Below are positions 1 to 13,533 of a stretch of 64,000 bases of DNA, in pieces. The stretch is taken from positions 1,674,652 to 1,738,651 of the forward strand of contig VWZW01004026.1 in the NCBI GenBank assembly GCA_013397115.1, written 5' to 3'. Positions within the stretch are counted from its first letter, which is position 1. The number at the start of each line of letters is the position of its first letter. The position numbers were made by a program, and so were the translations under genes. The notes beneath the pieces were generated by a model. It did not search any database and was not told where the DNA came from. It was given only the letters and a program-made list of their open reading frames with translations. The stretch comes from Edolisoma coerulescens. Taxonomy: Eukaryota; Chordata; Aves; Passeriformes; Campephagidae.

Positions 1-3000
1 TGCATCTCCTCTGAAGAATACAAATAAAAGGACAGTCTTTGTATCTAAGCAACAGTCCTGCCTGATGCTGAAGGAGAACATCATCTCTCATGCTTAACTA
101 TTCCTTTAACATGAATGAACCCCTGGAGGCACTTGTATCAAGACTTGCTTGTGCTCCAGGGCTGCCATTCTGCAAAATTTAAAATATAGTGCCTTATTTC
201 CTAGGTTTAACACAGTTCTCCAAACAATCACAGGAGAATTGAACTAGCTCAGTAAATGACTGGATTCTTATCAGTTGTTTAGATTAATACCACATCAATC
301 CCTACTTCAGTCGAAACAGTTGGGAGTTTTTCTGAAGTCAGTGTAGAAATCATGACAACCAGGTATGATTCCTACTGCACAGAGCTCTCTGCTGAGAACA
401 AAAACTAATTCAGTCTGAAGGATACAGAAAATCCTACAGCTCTGCAGATGTTTACAGACTGCATTGGATTCTTCCTCAATATCGATATTGTAAATTTTGA
501 TAAATTATTGAGATTTCTTCTGGAAAAACAGCAATAAAATCACACCACAGAGCATAAGAAGCCATCTTTATAATGTTTCTATCTTTTTAAAAATTTTAAG
601 ACCAAGATGATGGTGCATCAGTACATTTTCTAATAAGATTTTTCACTGTTCCTATGAGTTTAAGATGGACTAAATACTGTTCTTTATGATGTAAGAATCA
701 TGGAATGAAGAAAAAACTGTTTAAGACAGGCTAGAAGTATTGCCATGGTCACACAAAAGGGTGTTAATGGAAAATGAAGTGGGAACTGTGGGTTAACATT
801 TGCAAACTGAAGGTGTTAACATGCAATTGTGTTGTGTGGATCTATGCATTGACAAAATGTTCTTTGAGATTACAGCGCTTTTGGTCCGAAAAGCAGTAAT
901 CATTATGCTGTGCCACCTTATCTCTTCAATGTCATAAAACCCCATTTTTGAAAGCAAATTTTGTATTAAATCTCCAAGTTCCTTTTGGATTATGAGCAAA
1001 CTACAAATTACTGAAACCGGTGTTAATTTTGCTAACTGAGGAAACATAGAGATTTAGTAGAAATAGGGAAAAAATGTTGTCATTTACTAAGTTTCTAGCT
1101 TTACTTGGAGTCCTGGACATAACTGCAGAATGCATGTGAGAATTTAATTTATAGGGTAGGCAGATATTTGTCATTTTCCTTCTTTGAGTTTTGAGAGGGC
1201 AGGATATCTCTTGTTCTCGTTGATTAAAGTTATGGTTACCTAGCCTACGTATTATGTCAAGGACAAGTTCTGCTAATTCCTAGAATGTAGATTTATCTGG
1301 TTTTTGCTTTAATAACTGAAGAGTAATTACATTAAGTGCAACTCTCTTTAAGTGAGAAAGGTGTCTGCATCCAAACAATTGTCTGAATGAGAATAAGCTA
1401 AGGAACTGAGGTCTCGTTTGTATGTGCATTTCCCCAGCAACAAGTTGCATGTAATACTGTTAATTAAACCACAGAAGTCTGTAATTTTTTTAAAGAGCTA
1501 ATGGATCTCTCTTTAAAACCTATATAATCCAGGATAAAATCAGGAACTGTAAGGTGCACTGATCTTCCTTTCATTTTTCTACTATAACAATTCGTCTTGG
1601 GAGAGCAGCAGTCTCGTTAAGTCTGACAGATAAGGAGGTGGTTTGCTTTCTGTGGTTGCTGAGCCAGTCTGAACACCTGCTCTGCTCCTGTGTAATTTCT
1701 CTGCACACAGCTTCAAATAGTGTTTGATGATCACCCACAGCATTTGTAATAAAAACTGAATAAGAGCTCCATACAGACAAAATAAATGCATCTCTAGTGA
1801 GCTTCAATGTGCATTTGAGATATGGAAGAAAATATAGTTCTTCAATATTAAATAAGTCTTTCTCACTGAAAACCTGGCAGACATTGATCTTCAGTTCTGC
1901 AGAAGAAGAAATACAGCGAAGTCTGCTTCTATTTTGCTGGAACTGGCAAAGGAAATTTAATTCAAGAATGAAGAGCAGTCACAGGAAAACAAAGCAAACA
2001 AGCAAAATCTTTTCCATTTGGCATATACTGCATAACACTATTCTGTATGTGGACTTTGCAGTGGTAATCTGGGCTCTGCAGTCCCTGAGATCAAACGTAA
2101 CAGTGGCCAGGCTTGAGAAGCAGTAAAGGCTTCATCTGAAGAGTTCAAGAGGATGGGTACTGGCACAGTGAGGGTGACCTGCCTACCTTGTGCCAGTTGG
2201 TGCACCTGCCTAAAACTGAAGGATTCTGTTGATTTCAATACATCAATATCAACACATTGACCCTGTGCTTTATTTGATGTGTGAATCAGTTCCTGCAATC
2301 AAGTTCAAAGTTTTTGTTTGAACCTTAAGTTTGCTTCACAATCACTTGAGAAAATGGACAATTTTTTCTCGGCCTTGAATAGTAATGGGGCATTGGGACA
2401 TACTTTTCCAAATAGTAGTTCAGGAGTGAGGGAGGAATATTGTTGTCTTATAGATCTCTTTAAAATCATTTTTCCTTGTTGATTTTGCCAGTCTTGGTTT
2501 GGTATCAAAAAACACTTGCCTGGATATCTCATAAATATTTAGATGTTTTAAATGTGGTTTGAGCAAATTATTTTAAAAACAAAATATCTCAAGTCCCCTA
2601 GTCAAACCCTGTTTAATTTCTGAATTTGAAAGCTATGATAATACTATGCTACTGTATTTAAGGATATTTAGTCCTGACTTCAACACTCAGTGCCTGCCAC
2701 TATAAATAATGGATTGTATATTGAAAAATAAATGTGAAAAACGAGTTCATTCCTATACCAAATTCAATTCAATGGCATCGAAAACCTGTAAATATTTCTT
2801 TCTTTAGCAAAAAATTCTGGGTTTTTTCTTTAATAAGAATTTGCTGAAGATAATCTTCTTAAATAAAAGGACTATCTTCAACCAACCATGTTGGATTTTT
2901 GCTTTATGGGAAAACCTCCCAGCAGCAACAAAACAAACAAAAAGCACCAAAAGATTTTGTTTACAGAAGAAAACTATGGCTGTTATAAATCTCTGCTGGG

Positions 3001-6000
3001 TCTGATAATATGTATTTTAAATCCCATTAATTAAATGCCTTCAGCAAAACCAATTTGCCTTGTTGGAGTTTCTGTTAGTCTATCTTAAATGTCATCAACG
3101 TACAGAAGAGACCTCTGAGCTGTTTGTGCTGCTGCAGCACACAGATTATGCAGTGTATGACGGAAGGGCACTGTCTCACCACAGTACCATCTGCTTGAAA
3201 GTGCAGGGGAAAATGCTGAACACTTCCCTGAGTTTCCTGCCATAAAAACAGTGAATAGGAGCTCATTAGCCTACAGCAGTTCCCATTGTAATCACATTAT
3301 ATTCATGCAGAGAAAATTGCCTGCCTGAACAGTAAGTCCTTCCTATTGTTAAACACTGGTTGGATGCTTCCTGCCACTTCTGCAGCCCAGATTGCTTTAA
3401 CTGTTTTCACTACTGCAGAAATATTTTGCGGACTTTCAACTTGAACAACATTCTGCAATGCCTAGTGAAAGTTATCCCTTTGCAGAGCAACAGTCTCAAC
3501 TGGAATTTGATTGGAATTTGATTTCTTATGAAATAAGAAATAAAGTAACATGATCTTATGTTATCGTATTTTTTGTTTAATGAAATAATTTTCTTCAAGG
3601 AAAAAGTAAATGATCTTGATAAAAAGAAAAATCACTCGCTCAGATACCAAAAAGATAAATTGTGTAAAGGGCAATAAAGTAGATTGCAAGCTCTCTGAGA
3701 TATTACTCCAGTGCTTTCCCCTCCCACCCCCTGAGTTGCATTACCCTTGTAATTTAAAAACTTTTTTGATTTTGATCATTGCTGTGAAAAGAGGTAAGAA
3801 AAATATGCTCTACAACATTGAGTTTCATCCTGATGAAGGTTAAACAGAAGTGGTAGATGGACTGAACCTTTTATGTTTTACAATGGTTTCCACTGTTGCC
3901 CATAGGGCTGTGCTGGTTTGCTCCAGTTATAAAACTCAAACAGAATTATTACTTACTTGTACACAGTTAGGTTTGAAAAGCACCCCAATCTTTTGTTCTT
4001 CCAACATTACGAACCAGTGAATGAAAAGTTGAACCAGTCAAATGTAATAATATTTTCAAATTTTTTCTGTTTAAAACCTTATCCTTTCTATTTCTTTTGC
4101 TGTGCTATGTGTAAGAGTAGGCATTGTGAAGCATAGTTTGCTGTAATGTGCTTTGCTGCATGGGCACTAATATGTTCCAGGGAGGTAAATTTGGTTGTGG
4201 ATGTCAACTATTCCATACTAAGTCCGCTTCTGCACACTCTGAATTCAGTGGGTACAAACAGTTAGTGGCTTGCACATTTCGTTTAAATGAGGTCATCAAG
4301 AGGCAAATATGTAGAATGCTTCACAGCCTCTGAGACCTTTCACATTTGTAATGAAAAAAAATTACCATGCAACCTGCACTCAGGGTTACCAAATGGAAAA
4401 GTTAAAGTTTTGGTTTTTTTTAATTTTTCTCATCTGTCTTTGTATTTTAGTTATGACTCAACTGAGATACAAGAAAGCTCCTCTGTAACCTTGAAAAATC
4501 AAATGTGGTGAGGGTAGTAGCAAATGTGGTGTTCATGGTGATGTTATATAAAAAAACCATTTATTTCCATTTTGTTTCCCAACATACTCATCCTCAACAC
4601 CACGCTCAGGTTTAACATCAGTCTTTGCCTGAAAGGGTTTTTATTTTATTTTTATGCTTCCTCCGTGGAAATAGCTACACAGGGAGAATTTCTGGCCTTA
4701 CTCAAGTGAAAGAGAATTTTTACTGTTTTTCATTTGAGACAGAGACTGAACATCAGTAATCTGATTTTTCTGCAACTTTGTTTATGTTTAGAGTTCTGAT
4801 ATAACAACGAATATGAAGAGGTAGAAAATATTTCAAATGGCCTGTGGTCTAGGTACTGTACTTCTCCTGAGCTAAAGGTGAATTCCAAAACTTTTTCTTT
4901 TTTCTTGTGGTTTTATGAGAAACCGAGGGGAACCCTTTGACCTATGTATTTTTTCCTTGTGCTTTGTGACTTAATTTGCTTTCTTTTACCTGTTTTCCCA
5001 GCATTTTCCTTTTAATTCGTGCTATATCCATCCAGTTTCTCCTGAAAAACATTTTAGATTGTCTGGAAATGACCTTGGAACTTCATTTGGTAGCATTGCA
5101 CCCCAAATGGGCAACTGGTGAATCTAGGGATGCCATGCATCTCTTACCCAGAGCACTGGAGCAGAGCACAAATGGAAAACAGTTTGTGTCCATTAAAAGC
5201 TATTGTGGTTTTTTTAAAACTATTTTTATTTCAAGTAAAAGCAAATGAGACTTATCTAGTCCTTGAGTTTGACCTTTACATGCAAGTTTGGCATCTAAGA
5301 TACAAATTTAATGGAAATACTTTTTCTCTTTTTAAACTGCCCAATTGTGTCTCAGGATAAAAACATTAACCTACTTTAGTCTAAATGGAGAAAAACTATT
5401 GGGGATTCCTCAAAATTTTAAGGTTTTTGAAAACCTTTTTTAAATCCTTATCTCCATGATATGATCATACTGCAGAGCCCAAATTCATGCTTTTACAGAA
5501 TTCTGGACTGTTTGAGTTTATTTATGAGCAATTTTAGCTGTTAAAATGCTTTTATGAGTTCTTTTCTTATGGTTTTTTTCAAGAAAAATAACTGTGGTAA
5601 TCAATAAGATTAATCTGAATTATTATTGTAGAAAACTTAAAGGTAAAAAACGTGTTTTAATTCCTAAGTGCTCATTCCCTATACATTCATTTTATTTTAG
5701 CAGATAGGCTGGTTTTCACAGCACTTTGTGCATTAGATTTGTTTATAATCAAAGATTTGCTAATTACAATTTAAAAATGTTATTTGTTTTGGGTAAGGAC
5801 AGAGAAATTTACTAATAAGTAAATGTTTGGAATTAATACGCCATAAGGCTTAAACACTTCTAATCCGCTATCTACCTTCATTAAATCTGTGAAATTGCTG
5901 TAGTCATCATTTATGGGTATACATGTTAATCTTGGTTACAAAATAAATGGGGATGTGGTTTTTAATCACCATATAATTAAAGAAACAATCATAATCTCAC

Positions 6001-9000
6001 GAAAGATAGTAAATACAAATTGAACTCTTTGAGTCTTAATTGTAAAATGCTAATGGACTGAAATGTGATTTAAGCATGACAAACTAGAGATTTCTAAGAC
6101 TCTATTTTTGAAGGTTGAGGGGTTTCCCAGTATGGATCCAATACAACCTGCTTCATTCACTCAACAAACACTGTGCCAGTTTCCCTCCATGTTTTGGTGG
6201 GGTTTCATTGGGCTTTCTATAGAAATTTTTGTAATAGATATATCCAGAGAGAACAGATGTTTAAAAATATAGCCCTTATCTAAGATGAATCTCAGAACTA
6301 TTTCATTGGATGAAAAGAACAAATGTCTTATCAAGAACGTATGGGTCTTCTAATCCCTATGAAACCTCAGCTGTGTAAACTGTCTTTTTTTCACATTGTT
6401 TTCCATGCAGACTTCTGCCAGAAGGTTTTTTTTGTAACAACACATGGAAAGATGGCTCTCTATTCACTGTAGAAGTCTGCTGTTGCTTCAGTTTAACACT
6501 GGCTTTCAAGATATCCCAATTTCATCAATAGAATTTAAAATTTTGCTCTTGTTCATGACACTGCTTTCATTTCTTTTCATCTTAGTGTCCTCAAAAAACT
6601 TTCAAAGTCTATTCCTTATTCTGTCACCTGCACCATCAATATATGAGATAGCAATGGCATTGGGGTTGTTCAAGTTGACCTTCTGCTGCGCCCTCTTGGA
6701 TTGATAGCCCAGTTGACAATTCATGTTTCTTAATTACCTTCAGAGGGTTTTGATTTGTTTTGGTTTAGCTTTAATAAATGTTGTCTTTATGATAAATTAG
6801 CTAGATGAATTTTTACTGATTATCTTCAAACATGTGACAGATAGTGAAAAAATATTATAGAAGAAAGATCCATAACTGCTTGGTGGGAAAACCTCCCCCC
6901 ACACTTTCCCTCTGAACCCTTGCTCTTTTTGTAGCTAGCTTTTGGTATATTATTGGTAAAAATTTAGAAGTCCAAATGTATTACCTCTTTCTTTAAGTAT
7001 CTGTTCTTCTGATTATTCTTCACTTAAAACCTGTATTATCTTGTTTTTATCTTGTTTATGAAAGGGATTTGTTATTTTTAAAATAGGAAAGTGATCTTTT
7101 TACTTCTTTTCTGTGTTCCTTCCTCTTTTCAAGCACTAACATACGGGGCAGGGTTGTGTCTGTTTTATTTTATAGAATAAATTTTATTTGCTCTAAGCAA
7201 GTTGGTTCATTTTTCTGCCTCTAGCAAGAAATTAGTTGTGCACAGCCATCTCTAAATTGAATTAGTTTGCAGATGGTCCTCTTATCTGTTTGCTTTAGAG
7301 GGATTAAAACCTCTGTGTTCAGAGTACTGACTGACCTCTGCAACTTTAAAATTTTTCTTCTTGTTTGTTTTAAAGCAATTTATTTATCAGTTCTAATGTC
7401 CAGGGTTTTATCCATGAAGCTTTTAAGCTTATTAGGAACCTGCCATCTGGAACAGTATATTAGGAAAAGCTTCTCAGAGGAATCTGTCATAATTATAAGA
7501 TATTTGTTCCATTGTGTGTGCTTAAAAATTTTATTTCTTCTCATCAAGGCTTAGAAGTCAACTGAAACTCATCTTTCAGTCAAATATGCATATAGAGAGA
7601 ATGAAAATTCGAGGCGGCTGGATACATAATCTAAATGAAAGCACATGAGGTATTTGGGGAGTGAAGGTTGATCATGATTTCTATGACACATGAACAGATA
7701 GCAAAACACAAGCTCATCAAGCCTCACCAATTACTATTATATATATTCCACTGACTATAACTTTGATAAATAACAAGCATAGGTGATTAATAAAATTGTA
7801 CTGTTCTTCAGGCTAAGATTATTTATTTATTATAATCCAAGTAATATTTTTGCCTATTGTTAATTCAAACCAAAAGGTTTTTTATGACAGAGTTAATGTT
7901 AGCAATTTTCTAAATTTTAAAGAAAACTAAGACGATAATCTTTTATAAATTTTATTGTTTCCAATTATTTCTTAAAATGAAGAATGTTGTTTTACTGTTC
8001 AAAATGTATTTCTCGAAGCAGTTATGTTAGAAATGTGAACACACAGAAGCATGAAAGGAAATGTTAAGTAACATACAACATATACATGATGCAATAACAT
8101 GAAGGAATGTCCAGATTAGTTTGAAGTAACATACCTACATATTTTAGGGTGGCATTGCTCAGATATGATAATCCCACAACTTGGAAATCATGTAACAATG
8201 CTAATGTGGAATTGAACCTAGATATGCTGGCACTGATTCTTCTGGCTCTGGAATGACCTTGAAACACTTTGTACTGTGTAAAGTTGACTTATCATTTATG
8301 TGTTCAAACTTCTGTAATTTAGATTGATGACAAAGGGAGTCTCTTGGGGTGTGTTTGCTCTCTCTTTTTCACTCCTGAGTCTGCCCACAAATCAGACTGT
8401 TGATTCTGGGTTGCTGGGGGTCTTCCATGTTAAAATTTTGCATCTTCAAGACCATGTTGACATCATGACTGCAGGATTTTAAAACTCACAGATCTTATTA
8501 ATGGCTTCATTCTTGGTTTTATGGATTTCAGGAAGACCGTCTTATGTTTATGTCTAAGTATTTTTACAAAGGTTTGGCTTTAAAAAGAAAAATCCTCTAG
8601 GCTTTGCATATGCAGTCCATAAGGAACAAAATAAAAGGAAAGCAAAACCTTTTTACAGGTTCAATTTATAAGTTAATTATTTCAAACATGCTACTTACTC
8701 TTCAGTGGTATTGTGAGTTAAGTAGTAATTTAATCATTTCTTCAATACTGTCTGTGTGATTTATCTGTGAGAGTATTTTGGGAATATTCTATTAATCAAT
8801 TTTATAGCTTGTTTTATGATGCTAAATATCCCATATTCATCTTTAATCATTTGCTAGTTACTCTATTATGGAGTTGAAATGCATGTTTCTTTGTTAAAAT
8901 TTACATTATTTTTCTTTTGGGAAACCGGTTTTCAACCCCCTCCTTTTAGTAGTCTTTCAACACAAATTGATCACTGGTGCTCTGCATTAGGAAGTTTCTT

Positions 9001-9365
9001 AAAAATATAGAACTGTTTCATGATTTTAGTCTGGCTGAAAAGCTGTTACAATAAATACAGAGGATCAGGAGGTGGCTGGAAGCTAATTTCTACTGATGTC
9101 TGCAGTAGTCCCTAAATCTGTTTGGTTTATGTTAAAGAGATTTTCTAGAAATTCTTCCAGCTTCTGGCAAACTTGGAGGCTCCTGCCTGTCCTCTCTGGA
9201 TGAGTGAGAGCATAGAAGCTGTACCAACAAGCTCTGTGTAACTGCAGGATTTCTGCATCCCTGAGGAAGTAGTCACAGGAAAACATACATTTTCTTGTGA
9301 TCGGGAAAACTCCATTGATATAGCTATACATTTTTCATAGCTTCTGCATGAAGGTTTCTCATTTG
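1..9365. other. AT-rich region with no recognised gene
   Basis: No exon, RNA gene or clear interspersed repeat could be recognised on either strand. Open frames reach about 95 codons, which is expected by chance at this base composition, and their products are mixed hydrophobic strings with no motif. A short A/C-rich tract lies near 2925-2955. The candidate splice donor at about 3791-3796 (AGAG followed by GTAAGA) has no convincing exon upstream. Old repeats too diverged to recognise by eye may be present. Confidence 0.6.
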
Positions 9366-9971
9366 AAACCATCCTGGTATCCTGGAGTGCATCAGGAAGA
9401 GCAAGGCCCACAGGCCAAGGGAGGTGATCCTGCCCCTCTAGTCGGCCCTAGTCAGGCCACATCTGGAATGTTGTGTCCAGCTGGCCTCCTCAGTATAAGA
9501 AAGAAAAGGAGCTACTGGAGAGGGTCCAGCAGAGGTCACAAAAATGATGAGGAGTCTGGAATATCTATGCTATAAGGAGAGACTGTGGGGGCTGGGCCTG
9601 TTTAGTCTGGAGAAGGGAAGGCTGAGAGACTCACCGATACATCTAAACATCTCAAAGCTGGACATCAAGAGGAGGGTGCCAGACTCTTTTCAGTGGTGCC
9701 CAGCAGCAGGACAAAGAGCAAATGGCCATAAATTACAACCCAAGAAGTTACACCTCAGCATGAGGAAGAACTTCTTTTCCTTGAGGGTGGCAGAGCATTC
9801 AACAGGTTGCCCAGGGAAATTGTGGAGTCTCCCTCTCTGGACACATGCAAAATCCACCTGGAGGTGTTCCTGTGTCACCTGCTCCAGGTGACCCTGCCTT
9901 GGCAGGGAAGTTGAACTAGATGATCTCCAGAAATCCCTTAGAGGCCCTAGTCATCCTGGGATTCTGTTAAA
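9366..9971 (+). mobile_element. CR1 LINE, 3' end of ORF2 and 3' UTR, 5'-truncated
   Basis: The sequence follows the CR1 3' region in order. It has the 'cctggagtgcatcaggaag' start, the 'ggccacatctggaatg' block, the 'gagagggtccagcagaggtc' block, the 'ggagagactgtgggggctgg' block and the 'gaggaagaacttcttttcc' block. It then has the 'gatgatctccagaaatccc' stretch and ends in the terminal 'gggattctgtt' motif near 9960-9970. It is truncated at the 5' side, as most CR1 copies are, and is an inactive fossil. Open frames across it (up to 115 codons on + at 9544-9891) are remnants or chance frames of the repeat, not host genes. Confidence 0.93.
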
Positions 9972-10990
9972 CTAGTGCATTGTGTGTATAGTGTGTATAA
10001 TTCTGTGCATGAGTGTAGATAGAGGCTTCATCTTCTTTCTTAACTACTAGGGTCTTAGTTTCGTAAGCCTTAATTTCCTAAATTACTTTTGTCCCCTAAA
10101 TATTTAGAAAAAAATGGGGGAATAGAGGCAGACTTTCAATGCAGTTTTTCTCCATATTTAAACTTGAGTGATGGTACTTCGTGTGAGTTACAAGCATGGA
10201 ACTATAAGAATTGACTCCTTGAATTATGGTGGGGACCAACAGCATCTTTGATAATTTTTCATAAAATTTAGGGCAAAGAAGAATCATGATGTCATGATGA
10301 TATGACCTCTTGTAGTTGCAGACCTTTAATTTTCACCTAGTCAAACTGGACCAGGCTTTTAATATTTTATGTCATAAAATTTTTGTTTAATGAGATGAAG
10401 AATCTGCCACTCCACTCAGCAGCAGTTCCAGTGACTTAACAGTCACATGGTTCATACCAAAACCCTATGTATTTACTTAAAAGAGAAACTGATAGCAGCT
10501 GCCATCATTTCTATAAATGAAAATGGAATTTATTTCTAATTTCACTAAATATAAAAGCAAATAAATACTGAAGAATTAAAATAAAAAAATTATATTAATG
10601 GTTGAGAGACAAGAAAATCTTAAGTGGAATAGATAATTTTTAGTCCAAAACTAGAAAGAAGGCTAAAAAATGTTTATTAGAATTTTATTAAGTCAAGAAT
10701 ACTCTAGGTTGCCATTATCCCCTTAGTAAGATTTTTTTGTTTTGTTCAGTGAATATAAGGTTCTCAGAAGTATGTCTTGTATTAAAAGTTTCAATGTTTA
10801 CTTCTTCTTTGTGTTATTTTCTTTGAATTGGTACTGCACAGGAAATCCTGAAATGTTTTTTAAAAAAATTTTTAAAAAGTGCTGTCCACTGGAATTTTTC
10901 TTTGATCATGATCAATTATGTTCAATATCACTAAATTCTGAGTGATCAATAATCCTAATACAAAACTAATGCTACTAACTCTTACTCATG
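9972..10990. other. AT-rich region, nothing recognised
   Basis: No gene or repeat identified. If the minus-strand exon at 11321-11412 is real, the AATAAA signal read on the minus strand at 10997-11002 would put the transcript end just inside this stretch. Confidence 0.5.
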
Positions 10991-10996
10991 AACCTT

Positions 10997-11320
10997 TTTA
11001 TTCTTATTGTATCCTTACAAGACATAATAAAGATATTAAAAGTGCATTAGACAATCTAACTGTGCAGAAATATCCTTTTACTGTTGCAAATTTCCCTGGC
11101 TTTTTTTTTTTTTTTTTTTAAATTTTGTTTTGTTTTTTTAGTTGGCAAGCAGTCTTCTTGTTTTTAGTTTTAGCTGCCTGTTCATGTTTCTTGGATTTCT
11201 AACTATTAAACTCCTTCTGAAACAGTCTTTTAATATCTCTCACTGAATGGAATTTCTCTGTAAAAACTCTCATAAATGCTGACTAGTTGTTTGTCATATA
11301 TAATCTGTTCAGTCCTCTGA
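10997..11320 (-). other. Candidate 3' untranslated region and poly(A) signal
   Basis: Read on the minus strand, this follows the stop codon of the candidate terminal exon at 11321-11412. A canonical AATAAA hexamer lies at 10997-11002, about 320 bases past the stop. A run of about 19 T on the plus strand (11101-11119) is an A-run in this would-be UTR. AATAAA is common in AT-rich DNA, so this only supports the exon model if that model holds. Confidence 0.25.
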
Positions 11321-11412
11321 TTATTTTTCTTTAATTATTTCATTGAATCCCCAGAGCAGCTTGAAGACAAGTCCAGCAGCACTCATAATGACCACAGTGA
11401 CTATGATAGCCT
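11321..11412 (-). CDS. Candidate terminal exon with C-terminal transmembrane segment
   Basis: On the minus strand a pyrimidine-rich tract ending in TTTTCAG meets an open segment that runs to a TAA at 11321-11323. It is markedly less AT-rich than its flanks. In the frame that starts at GCT (11410) it encodes about 29 residues: a hydrophobic stretch IIVTVVIMSAAGLVFKLLW, then a short charged tail ending EIIKEK and the stop. This is the shape of a tail-anchored or single-pass type I membrane protein terminus. The acceptor is ambiguous. The CAG at 11413-11415 leaves two extra bases (AG), while the next AG, two bases on, gives a clean phase-0 join. The phase-0 join fits the exon at 12872-12935. I do not recognise the protein family. 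It could be a conserved non-coding or chance segment. Confidence is moderate to low. Confidence 0.38.
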
Positions 11413-12871
11413 CTGAAAATATGAAAAAAATGCACGAAATTGAATTTTTTTGGAAAATATGTAGTCATAGATGTTAAGAGGATCCATTCCCTTAAATATG
11501 GCTATCTTTACAGAACTGGGAATCCTTGTTTTTCACTTTGTCTTTTTCAGACAAAATATTATTTATTTTAGAAAAATAAAATATTATTTAGCATCTGGCA
11601 GTATTTGTTAGTCAAAATGTTAGTCAACTACAGTGATGAAATTTAATTACTCTTGGATAAAAGAAAAGTGTCAATTATAAAATATATGAAATATACAGGA
11701 ACTGTTGTTCTGCTAAAAAATGTTTTATAAGCCACATGCATGTAAATGAAATTAAGTTTGTGTATAATAGAGAGTAGCAGCATAGATGCTCCCAACCAGC
11801 TCCACAAATCAAGTGATTGCTTCTGACACAAAATCATCTGTAGTTGTGATATTTGCCCAAAGTACAGAAAGGATTTCATACTGATAACAAGTACAATTCT
11901 TCTGGAAAATACTACATGCCACAATTCAGCAAATGTTCTCCAATATTGTGGTGAAATAAGATTTTCTTTTTTTTTTTTTTAGTTCAGAGGTGCCTGTCGG
12001 TGTGAATGCAGATGAGATGGATTTTAATTAAATTCCGTTCTTCATTCTGTGAAGCCTGCCATCTGATTTTTATTGGTTTTCTGGACCTACATGCATTTTC
12101 AGAGATGGTGTTTGTGCCAAGTGAATCTTTTTGAGACTGCATCTGCAATGACATGTTTTTAACCCTGCTGTCACATTGAGGATTTTCCCAGTAACTTCAC
12201 TGAAACTAAATGAGCCTTTTCATGCAGTGAGGATGGAACAGAGCTCTCTTTCTTCATCTAGACATAAACATCTGTCAATGACCAACTTCAATAAACATTG
12301 ATCCTTGAGTTTCCCTTCCAATATTAAAAGTTTAGATATTCAGTACCATTAAAAAAATCTATTTATAAATATCTACACACACATACACATATGTATCATT
12401 ACCATGTATCACTATTTAGATTTCTAAAGCTGGAAATTATTTGTGAAGGTAAAAAATTCAGGAATCTACGCACTATGTGCAGATATTCTGGGTTACAGAA
12501 GATACAAGAAAAATGAGGAAAAATGTGTGTTTACAGCTCTTGATCAATCTCTTTCAAAAGAGAGTGGCTTAAATGCCCTTACAGTAAAGCAGAGAATATT
12601 GCTGTATGAGAAAAGGGTCACAAATGTTTGTATTTGAGCTAACTAAACTCACACTCAATTGCAGCCATCACAAAAGTTCATCTCCTCTCCAGTCGGCAAC
12701 TTTGATTTCCTTTTACCACTTCTTCCTCGTAAGTTACTTTCCTTACAGATTAGAGTGATTTTTTGCTAGAATTTAATCTCTTATGTCCAGATTTCTTGTA
12801 AAAACACATCTGAGAGTAACAGCTAGATTTTTTTATGGTCAAATATGAGGGAAGAGAGGGAATTCTCTTAC
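11413..12871. other. AT-rich stretch between candidate exons
   Basis: If the minus-strand gene model is right, this is an intron of about 1.46 kb. It has a poly-T tract at 11969-11980 and a short CA/TA-rich tract near 12370-12400. The 93-codon minus-strand frame at 11643-11924 and the 64-codon plus-strand frame at 12443-12637 have no motif and are treated as chance. Confidence 0.4.
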
Positions 12872-12935
12872 CTCATTGTTGTTCCTGATGTGATCCTTGT
12901 ACTGCACGGTACGCATCATTGCTTTCTTCCACTCC
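12872..12935 (-). CDS. Candidate internal coding exon (64 nt)
   Basis: On the minus strand the segment is bounded by an acceptor-like TTTTTACTAG and a strong donor GAG followed by GTAAGAG. Only one of three frames is open. It has one leading base, then 21 full codons beginning EWKKAMMR and ending with RNNNE, so it enters in phase 2 and leaves in phase 0. The peptide is basic and hydrophilic, as expected for a segment next to a membrane anchor. The two leading bases it needs would come from either the 13315-13533 or the 25119-25209 segment, both of which end with AG and would give Arg. An open frame of this length is not significant by itself; the support comes from the donor quality and the matching phase. 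Family not recognised. Confidence 0.38.
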
Positions 12936-13314
12936 CTAGTAAAAACAGTATTAGCAAAAGCTGCACGGTCTGAGCTGTTACATTGGAGCTTGCTGCAAAG
13001 GTCTTAGGACAGCATAATGTAATATTACACTAACCCTGTAAGATTAGCAGCTTATAGAAAAGCCTTTACATTTAAACTCTAAAAGTTTTGGCTCTTGAAG
13101 TTATTAACATGAAAATTCCAATATGCCCCTTATTTTTCTAATGTGGTGTGTAGTACTATGTAACATTGTTATACAGACCACTTTTCGTCATCTAGATCAG
13201 CACGTGCTGTGTCAGCAGTAAGATTTTTAGGCTAAAATTCTGCATTAGAAGCCTACTGACTTGGTTAAAGCTTTCTGCCAACAGTCAAAAAGCTATGGCA
13301 ATGACCAGGGTCAC

Positions 13315-13533
13315 CTCCAGCAGGAAGAAAGTTGCAGGAGTCCCATGACAGTTGAAGGGATGTGTGTTTCCAGCATTGCCATACTCCTGAACACCATCTT
13401 GTGCCTCAGTAGTGACTTGGACTTCCTCTTGCCGTATAAACTCAGATATACATCTTCTGATGCATCCAGCCAGGTGGGAAACTGTTGGTGGCCAGCTGGA
13501 CAGGAATAAACATGCAGCAGGGAGCTGCAAAGG
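13315..13533 (-). CDS. Candidate internal exon or GC-richer conserved block
   Basis: This block is GC-richer than its surroundings. On the minus strand it starts after a good acceptor (TCTTCTCTTTACAG) and can end at CTGGAG before GTGACC, a weak donor. Two minus-strand frames and one plus-strand frame are open across most of it, so coding sense is not decided. One minus frame (1 + 216 + 2 nt, containing WLDASEDVYLSLYGKRKSK) joins in phase to the 12872-12935 exon. The other runs on to a TGA at 13285-13287 and ends with a hydrophobic VTLVIAIAF. It may be an exon, an unrecognised repeat or a conserved non-coding element. Confidence 0.2.
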